From contig LADM01000072.1 of assembly GCA_000961645.1 (NCBI GenBank), positions 1 through 38,804 of the forward strand: DNA of 38,804 nt. The letters are read 5' to 3'. The DNA is from Gammaproteobacteria bacterium BRH_c0. GTDB taxonomy: Bacteria; Pseudomonadota; Gammaproteobacteria; Pseudomonadales; Porticoccaceae. The notes under the pieces were generated by a model. That model was not told the origin of the DNA. It did no database searches and saw only the letters and a list, made by a program, of their open reading frames with translations. The position numbers were made by a program, and so were the translations under genes. Shown in pieces: positions 33,496 through 38,804 of the stretch (the first letter of the stretch is position 1; each line of letters begins with the position of its first letter).

Positions 33496-34907
33496 GATAT
33501 CGCGATTTGCCAGCCAGTTTTCGTTGTCTGCCGATTCTTGCCGTTTTTGCCTCCTTTTCTGCTCAGGTTTTGGCACTTGATCCCCCCGCTGATCCACTGT
33601 TCACGAAAACCGGCAATGAAAGCCAATGGCACCTGCCTGCAGTAGGGCTGGATGCCGGTGCCAAAAGTGGCTGGCGCACGGTCAGAAAGGCCGAGCCGGT
33701 AACGGTGGCTGTGATCGATTCGGGGCTGGACTGGAATCACCGCGATTTCGACTGGAATAATCTCTGGCACAACGACGGGGAAATTGCCGATAACGGTATC
33801 GATGACGATGGCAACGGCTATGTCGATGACATGATCGGCTACAACTTTATCGGCCACAACAACAAGCCCTGGGATCACGATGGCCACGGCACTTTTGTTG
33901 CCGGGCTGATTGCCGGCAGCTGGAACAGCGAGGGCATTGCCGGTATCAATCCCGCCGCCCGGATCATGGTGCTGAAGGCGCTCAACAGTTTTGGCCACAC
34001 CCGCGCCTCCTATATTGCCGAGGCGATCACCTACGCCGTCGACAACGGCGCGCGCATCATCAATATCTCGGTGGGCGGCGAAGGCCTGATCAGCATGCAG
34101 AAAAAGGCGGTGGATTACGCCGTCTCGAAGGGCGCGCTGATCATTATCGCCGCCGGTAACGAGGGCAAGGAACTGGCCGGTTTCGGTATTGCCGCGCTGC
34201 CGGAGGTGATTACCGTGGGTGCCAGTGACCACGACAACAGGCGCGTGGCGTTTTCCAATTTCGGCCCGGAGGTTGACCTGCTGGCACCGGGTATTGATAT
34301 CGTCTCGCTGCGCGCCAGGTATACCGATACCCTGCGGGATATTCCTGACACCCCCTACCAGCCCAGCAGCGCCTATGTGGGTGGCGACAGGCGCTACTAC
34401 ATGGCGGGGGGTACGAGTTTTTCCGCTCCTATCGTTACCGGTATCGCCTCCCTGCTGCTTTCCCATGACCCTTCCCTCAGTGCCGCCGATCTCAAGCGCA
34501 TGCTGTTGAACTCGGCGCGGGATATTGAAACACCGGGCAGGGACAACCTCAGCGGCGCCGGTCTGGTTGATGCGCAGGCGGCACTGCTGGCATCCCCGGC
34601 TTTTTTTGTCGATGCCATGATCAGCGGCGTCACGGTGGAACAGGGCAGCGACGGCCCGATGGTCAAGGTGCTGGGCACAGCGGATGCTGACCAGCTTGCC
34701 AGCATCAGGGTGGAAATGGGCGCCGGTGAGAAACCCGAGTCCTTCAGCAAAGGTTCCGCGCCGATCTCAGATTCGGTTGTGGATGGTGTAGTGGGTACCA
34801 TTCCCGCTGCCAGTTTTGCTGGCTCCGGCGTCTGGGTATTGCGCCTGGTGGTGGAGCATCGCAACGGCACGGTAAGGGAGGCCCGGTTTCGCCTGCAGCT
34901 GGGTTGA
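33492..34907 (+). CDS. Secreted subtilisin-like (S8) serine protease
   Basis: This 471-residue exported protease (signal peptide CLPILAVFASFSAQVLA) has a complete catalytic triad: D76 in VAVIDSGLDWNHRD, H132 in DGHGTFVAGLIAG and S309 in GGTSFSAPIV. The oxyanion-hole Asn is in IIIAAGNEG. A calcium-like DDDGNGYVDD loop follows the Asp motif. After the catalytic domain (to about 370) comes a beta-rich tail of about 100 residues (VTVEQGSDGPMVKVLGTADA ... WVLRLVVEHRNGTVREARFR). The start overlaps the metalloprotease stop by 4 bases, so the two proteases are made together. A propeptide is not obvious. One may activate the other, or both may process the surface protein encoded next (inference). Confidence 0.93.
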   Translation: MRYRDLPASFRCLPILAVFASFSAQVLALDPPADPLFTKTGNESQWHLPAVGLDAGAKSGWRTVRKAEPVTVAVIDSGLDWNHRDFDWNNLWHNDGEIADNGIDDDGNGYVDDMIGYNFIGHNNKPWDHDGHGTFVAGLIAGSWNSEGIAGINPAARIMVLKALNSFGHTRASYIAEAITYAVDNGARIINISVGGEGLISMQKKAVDYAVSKGALIIIAAGNEGKELAGFGIAALPEVITVGASDHDNRRVAFSNFGPEVDLLAPGIDIVSLRARYTDTLRDIPDTPYQPSSAYVGGDRRYYMAGGTSFSAPIVTGIASLLLSHDPSLSAADLKRMLLNSARDIETPGRDNLSGAGLVDAQAALLASPAFFVDAMISGVTVEQGSDGPMVKVLGTADADQLASIRVEMGAGEKPESFSKGSAPISDSVVDGVVGTIPAASFAGSGVWVLRLVVEHRNGTVREARFRLQLG

Positions 34908-35060
34908 GCCTGATGCATTGCAGGTAGTACGGCATATAGCAGTGGGAGTGTTCTGCCTGAATCCCGGAGCACGCTATCCTGAAATGGAGGTCGCTGGAAT
35001 ACACTGTCCTCGGAGAGCAGTGCCAGACGGTCCTCCGCATTCTGGTAAAAGGGGCGAGTC

Positions 35061-36365
35061 ATGAAAAACAAAAACTGTTTTCGCAGATTGCTTACTTTCA
35101 GCTGTTGTGCCTTGTTGTTGACAGGCCAGCCGGTCCTTGCCGTGGTGACCTCGGTGCCGCTGGTGGATAACGGCCAGCCGCTCACCAGCCAGACCGTCAC
35201 CATTGTTTTTCCCGATGGTACCCAGGTAGAAGAAGAAACCGATGACGATGGCATTTTGATCTTCGATTTCCCCGGCGATGGCAACTATCAAATCCACTAC
35301 GGCGGCAAACCGATCAAGACTGTCACTATCGGCGGCGGCACATCCGGGCTGTCGACCGGGCAGATGATTACCGGCGGCCTGCTGCTGATCGGCGGCGGCA
35401 TTGCCCTCAGCAACAGTGGCGGTGGTGGCTCGTCCTCCTCCCCTGCACCTGATCCGGGCACAGATCCAGGAACCGATCCTGGTACAGACCCGGGAACTGA
35501 CCCAGGCACCGATCCCGGTACCGATCCTGGCACAGACCCTGGGACTGACCCAGGCACCGATCCCGGTACAGACCCGGGAACAGACCCAGGCACCGATCCC
35601 GGAACCGATCCTGGCACAGACCCGGGAACAGACCCAGGCACCGATCCCGGCACGGACCCCCCGGGCCCTGCCATACTCAGTGTGCCCAATACCGAGTTCG
35701 CCCTGGTGCACCAGCAAGGGGAAGACCCCTGCCCGCAACCCTTCCCCTCTGAACTGCTGATTGCCAATAACGGTGAAAGCGATCTGCAATACACGGTTTC
35801 TGATCCCGGCCCGCTGATCATTGTCGACGGCAGCATGTCGGGCACCTTGGCTCCGGGGGCCTCGGCGAACATGGATACCCACTTCAGCTGCGAGAACTTC
35901 AGCGTCGGCAACAATTCAGCGAGCCTGAATGTCAGCGGAGTTGACGTGCCCACCGATGCCGATGTCGGCACAGTGATGGTCAACTTCGCCGTCGAGGTGC
36001 TGGCGCCAGTAGCTGAGCCGGGCGAATTTGCTTTCAGCCCGGCGGGCAATCCGACACTGATCAAAACCCACACGGTGGGTGGCAGCCCCTGCCCCGATCC
36101 ATTTTCACCCTTCAGCATCACCAATACCGGCGGCCGTCCCATCCAGTTTATGTTCAACTCGCCGCCCTCCTTCCTCAATGCCCCCAGCCCTGCCAGCGGG
36201 ACCATTGATCCGGGTGAAGTGATACCCGTCAATACAGCCTTCCGCTGTAACGGATTTTCCATGGGGCTTAACACAGGCTCGCTGATCATCGAAACCACCG
36301 ATCCGGACAGCAGCCAGTCCACGGGCAATGGTCAGGTCAATTACCAATTGACCGTCGAAAACTGA
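35061..36365 (+). CDS. Exported repeat protein: beta domain, DPGT stalk, two Cys-bearing beta-sandwich modules
   Basis: This 434-residue protein has a signal peptide (LLTFSCCALLLTGQPVLA), a small beta domain (about 28-90, with VFPDGTQVEEETDDDG resembling prealbumin or Cna-B type folds) and a hydrophobic Gly-rich stretch (GQMITGGLLLIGGGIAL, 100-116). A stalk of 17 DPGT units follows (131-198), then two related modules of about 110 residues. Both modules share CPxPF, N(N/T)G, SGT(L/I)xPG and FxCxxFxxGxN, with one Cys pair each (C224/C277 and C344/C396). It looks like a surface or secreted adhesin-type protein, but no known family is recognised. It follows the protease genes after a 153-base gap; a separate promoter is possible. 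Confidence 0.82.
   Translation: MKNKNCFRRLLTFSCCALLLTGQPVLAVVTSVPLVDNGQPLTSQTVTIVFPDGTQVEEETDDDGILIFDFPGDGNYQIHYGGKPIKTVTIGGGTSGLSTGQMITGGLLLIGGGIALSNSGGGGSSSSPAPDPGTDPGTDPGTDPGTDPGTDPGTDPGTDPGTDPGTDPGTDPGTDPGTDPGTDPGTDPGTDPGTDPGTDPPGPAILSVPNTEFALVHQQGEDPCPQPFPSELLIANNGESDLQYTVSDPGPLIIVDGSMSGTLAPGASANMDTHFSCENFSVGNNSASLNVSGVDVPTDADVGTVMVNFAVEVLAPVAEPGEFAFSPAGNPTLIKTHTVGGSPCPDPFSPFSITNTGGRPIQFMFNSPPSFLNAPSPASGTIDPGEVIPVNTAFRCNGFSMGLNTGSLIIETTDPDSSQSTGNGQVNYQLTVEN
35451..35654 (+). repeat. 17 tandem 12-bp units encoding DPGT
   Basis: There are 17 head-to-tail units of the type GAYCCNGGNACN. Synonymous variants show a higher order: units 4-10 and 11-17 follow the same variant order, an 84-bp duplication with few later changes. 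Length variation between strains is likely. Confidence 0.95.
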
Positions 36366-36367
36366 CA

Positions 36368-36396
36368 GGTGGCGGAACATCAGTCTTTCCGCCACC
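36368..36396. terminator. Stem-loop after the repeat-protein gene
   Basis: GGTGGCGGAA (36368-36377) and TTCCGCCACC (36387-36396) form a perfect 10-bp stem three bases after the stop. No U-tract follows, so it may be a partial or factor-dependent terminator, or may stabilise the upstream mRNA, before the TolC gene 34 bases on. Confidence 0.55.
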
Positions 36397-36429
36397 GACT
36401 GGGTTATTGAATCAGGGGGTAGATGTGGG

Positions 36430-37845
36430 GTGAGGGACAGCGGCGACAAAAGGTTGACAGTCAGGCCGTTGACAGGGCTTTTATCGCTGCTCATCCTGCT
36501 GATTGCTGACTCTCCCTTCGTGGCCGGGGAGGAAAGTGAGCGGGTTATCACCCTGCCGCAGGCCATTGAGCTTGCCCTGGTCAACAACCCTGAATTTCTC
36601 AACAGTCTCGACTACGCCGAGATGGCCGAAATCGACTACGAAAGTGCGCGCGCCATCTACAGGACCAAGTTCCAGTCCACCACTGCCTCCGATGCCCGCT
36701 CCGGCGCCGAGGTGGGCAGCACCTACAGTCTCGCCGCCAGCAAAAAGTACCAGTCGGGTTCGGCCCTGTCAGCGGGGGTGTACAACTACAATTTCAGTGA
36801 TCGCAACCTGTCGGAGTTTCGCCTCAGCTACACGTTGCCGCTGTTCCAGAATCCCCTCAAGGATGGCCGCTTCAATGTCGATCAGAAGCGCATGACCCGC
36901 GACCGCCAGCAGCTGATGGCCAGCATCAGCCAGCAGGAATTGGTCAACCGCGTGGTGGCGGCCTACTACCAGCTGGCACTGGCCGATGAATACCGGCAAC
37001 TGGCGCAATTGCAGCTGGATATTGCCGACCGCATCCAGGAGACGGCGCAGATTCGCCATGCCGCCAACACCCTCAGCGGGATGGAGCTGGCCGGTTTTGA
37101 GCTGGGTCTGGTCAAGGCCCGGCAGGCCCTGAGTCAGGCGCAGTTTGAGCACCGCCGCGCCAGCAACAGTCTGAAAATTCTCACCGGCCTGGACATGGCA
37201 GAGGAGGTGGCCATCGGCCCGGCGTCGCTTTCCACCATCGACATGAAGCTGCTGTCGATGGCAGCAGCGGATTTGGAAACCCTGGCGGTGGACAAGCGCG
37301 TTGAAGCGGTGGGCACCCGCGATGAGCTGTTGATGGCGCGGCGCCGCATGGTGGCAGCGGATGGCTCAGGTCTGACCGGCATTGATATCAGCCTGCAGTA
37401 CGCCTGGGTGCGGGAGAGCAATTCGTTTTCCGACAGCCTCAACCTCGACGACCATCGCTTTGGCATCGGTTTCAATATGGATACGGATTTCGGCTTCGGC
37501 GAGCAGCAGCGGCAAAAACGCCTGCTGGTGCTGCAATACCAGACCAAGAAGCGGGATTACGAGCGCCTGGTCAGCGATATCCGCATGGAAGTGAGCCAGG
37601 CCTATTTCGATGTGCAGCGCCAGCAGAGCCAGATGGATATCAGTGCCAGGGCCCTGGCGATTGTCGAGCAGGAATACACCCGCTCCCGTATCCGCTACGA
37701 CAACGACCTGCTGGATCGAATCGACCTGCTCAACCTGGAGTACCGCCTCGAGGAGGCGCGCTTCCAGGCCTTCAACGCCCGGGTTAACTACCTGATGGCG
37801 GGTCAGCGGCTGGTGATGGCCAGCGGCTATTTCGATATCCAGTAA
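36430..37845 (+). CDS. TolC-family outer-membrane efflux/secretion channel
   Basis: This 471-residue protein has a signal peptide (LLSLLILLIADSPFVAG) and the TolC/OMF duplication: a first repeat opening ITLPQAIELALVNNPEF with long coiled helices (QQELVNRVVAAYYQLALADEY) and a second with DIRMEVSQAYFDVQRQQSQM and EYTRSRIRYDNDLLDRIDLL. It would form the outer-membrane tunnel of a tripartite exporter. The start is a GTG at 36430; no good ATG fits the frame and the upstream AGGGGGT is only a loose ribosome site, so the exact start is uncertain. An HlyD-type adaptor gene starts 14 bases after the stop. Cargo could be small molecules or the proteins of the preceding genes. Confidence 0.9.
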   Translation: MRDSGDKRLTVRPLTGLLSLLILLIADSPFVAGEESERVITLPQAIELALVNNPEFLNSLDYAEMAEIDYESARAIYRTKFQSTTASDARSGAEVGSTYSLAASKKYQSGSALSAGVYNYNFSDRNLSEFRLSYTLPLFQNPLKDGRFNVDQKRMTRDRQQLMASISQQELVNRVVAAYYQLALADEYRQLAQLQLDIADRIQETAQIRHAANTLSGMELAGFELGLVKARQALSQAQFEHRRASNSLKILTGLDMAEEVAIGPASLSTIDMKLLSMAAADLETLAVDKRVEAVGTRDELLMARRRMVAADGSGLTGIDISLQYAWVRESNSFSDSLNLDDHRFGIGFNMDTDFGFGEQQRQKRLLVLQYQTKKRDYERLVSDIRMEVSQAYFDVQRQQSQMDISARALAIVEQEYTRSRIRYDNDLLDRIDLLNLEYRLEEARFQAFNARVNYLMAGQRLVMASGYFDIQ

Positions 37846-37858
37846 CAGGTGACAGACA

Positions 37859-38804
37859 GTGACCAGCAATCCGTGGCACCAGCTCCCTCCCCCGCAGTCT
37901 CCCTGGCGGGACAGGTTGCAAGAAGCGATCCGCAGGACCGGCCCCGGTATCGGGGTGATTGCCCTGATCCTGCTGCTGGTCAGTTTCTGGGGCAGCGATG
38001 AGGGCGCGACCTCAACGGCGGGCGAGGGGGATTTCAATGCCCTCGCCAGGGTCGAATCCGGCCCCTTTGCCATCACCGTCACCGAGCAGGCGGTGCTCGA
38101 TGCAGGGCAGTCGGTGACCATCTCCTCCGACCTGCCCAGCAACCGCGCCAAGCTGCTCTACCTGGCCACCGAGGGCAGCCTGCTGGCGCCGGGTGACGTG
38201 ATTGCGCGCATTGACCCCGCGCCCTTTGAGCAGGATCTGGAAACCCTGCGCAGCGATATTCAGGAGGCAGAGGCGGTGCTGATGCAGGCCGAGGCCGAGC
38301 TGGCCCTGCTGCGTGTCGAAAATGAGGACAAGTTCAACAAGCTTAACCAGCAGCTGGGTGCGGCCAGGCTCAAGGTGGGCAACCTGGAGGGCGCCGATAT
38401 TCCCACCCGCGAAGCGCTTGCCAGACGCGCCCTGCAGCAGGCGCAAGCGGATTACCAGAAAGCCCGCCAGCAGCTGGTGGCGGAGGAGCAACTCCTGGCC
38501 CGCGACCTCTCCACCCGCCTCGACCTGGAAAAGGCCCGCGATCAGCTCCAGCAAAAAAAGGTTGAAGTGGATATCGCCGAGCGCAACCTCAATACCCTGC
38601 GCGATACCGCCTTGCCAGCGGAATTGCAGCAGGCGCGCATGGCCCTGGAGCATAGCTCCCAGGAGGTCGACAACTACCGCGACATCGTCCTGACCCAAAA
38701 GCTCAACAAGCAGCAGGCCGAGGTGATGCGCCACCAGGGCAAGCTGGCCAATCATCGCCAGGCGCTGGCGCGCACCGAGGCGCAGCTGGCGATGACCACC
38801 CTCA
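37859..38804 (+). CDS. HlyD-family periplasmic adaptor (membrane fusion protein), 3' end outside window
   Basis: The open frame runs off the window end, giving 315 residues. It starts at a GTG (37859) with AGGTGA 6 bases upstream; no ATG is available before the membrane helix GIGVIALILLLVSFW (about 30-44). A biotinyl-lipoyl-like segment follows (AKLLYLATEGSLLAPGDVIARIDP). After it comes a long coiled coil of about 180 residues (SDIQEAEAVLMQAEAELALL ... LARTEAQLAMTT), as in HlyD, MacA or EmrA-type adaptors. With the TolC-like gene just before, it should form a tripartite exporter; the pump (ABC or RND/MFS) is expected downstream, outside the window. This frame has no stop in the window and is easily overlooked. 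Confidence 0.85.
   Translation, partial: MTSNPWHQLPPPQSPWRDRLQEAIRRTGPGIGVIALILLLVSFWGSDEGATSTAGEGDFNALARVESGPFAITVTEQAVLDAGQSVTISSDLPSNRAKLLYLATEGSLLAPGDVIARIDPAPFEQDLETLRSDIQEAEAVLMQAEAELALLRVENEDKFNKLNQQLGAARLKVGNLEGADIPTREALARRALQQAQADYQKARQQLVAEEQLLARDLSTRLDLEKARDQLQQKKVEVDIAERNLNTLRDTALPAELQQARMALEHSSQEVDNYRDIVLTQKLNKQQAEVMRHQGKLANHRQALARTEAQLAMTTL

Noticed and set aside
35297..36328. Long minus-strand reading frame with VPGSVPGS repeats opposite the DPGT array
   Set aside because: It is the mirror of the 12-bp repeat in another frame, has no signal or family motif, and lies against a well-supported plus-strand gene.

Overview
The window looks like chromosomal DNA of a GC-rich gammaproteobacterium. 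The evidence is the atpD-atpC-glmU-glmS order at the left edge (the arrangement found in Pseudomonas and marine relatives), the PA2778/PA2779-type gene pair, a NorR-type activator, PrlC, Rnk and a YejM-like protein. A marine Cellvibrionales-like host is a guess from overall gene style. I saw no rRNA, tRNA, CRISPR array, integrase or insertion sequence. Both ends cut through genes (atpD on the left, an HlyD-type adaptor on the right).

Layout. 1-5818: housekeeping block (F1 ATP synthase beta and epsilon subunits, terminator, GlmU, GlmS, a Glu/Leu/Phe/Val dehydrogenase). 5887-10586: a nitric-oxide-type locus. A NorR-like sigma54 activator is divergent from an apparent operon of an orphan succinate dehydrogenase iron-sulfur subunit, a hemerythrin-domain protein, a DUF454 membrane protein and NnrS; a good -24/-12 promoter lies in the divergent gap. 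10583-14269: Rnk with a translationally coupled small protein, oligopeptidase A, a DUF2970 protein and a YnfA-family protein. 14414-14523: a REP-like palindrome running into short tandem repeats. 14536-18354: a histidine kinase/response regulator pair co-directional with two exported PepSY proteins, divergent from an unrecognised membrane protein. A perfect PmrA-box-like repeat lies in that gap. 18415-25822: a COG0523 GTPase, a YejM-like sulfatase-fold membrane protein, a decayed MFS transporter with an in-frame stop, a dCache diguanylate cyclase, a glycine-zipper protein and the PA2778/PA2779 pair.

26027-30702 is one of the two most interesting regions. It encodes a NAD(P)H-type flavocytochrome b (ferric reductase fold), an exported cytochrome b5-like protein, a decaheme DmsE/MtrA-type cytochrome with ten CxxCH motifs, and an MtrB/PioB-type outer-membrane barrel. 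Together these could form a path carrying electrons from the cytoplasm to the cell surface without a quinol dehydrogenase. No outer-surface cytochrome and no terminal reductase is encoded next to it.

30998-38804 is the other. It holds an exported 175-residue protein of unknown type, a secreted zincin metalloprotease with a Pro/Asp-rich linker, a subtilisin-like protease, a protein with 17 tandem DPGT units and two duplicated cysteine-bearing beta-sandwich modules, then a TolC-type outer-membrane channel and an HlyD-type adaptor. It reads as a protease/surface-protein locus with an adjacent export apparatus that continues beyond the window.

The sequence shows gene order, overlaps, motifs and repeats directly. 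Family names come from recognising conserved motifs. Joint functions are inferences.
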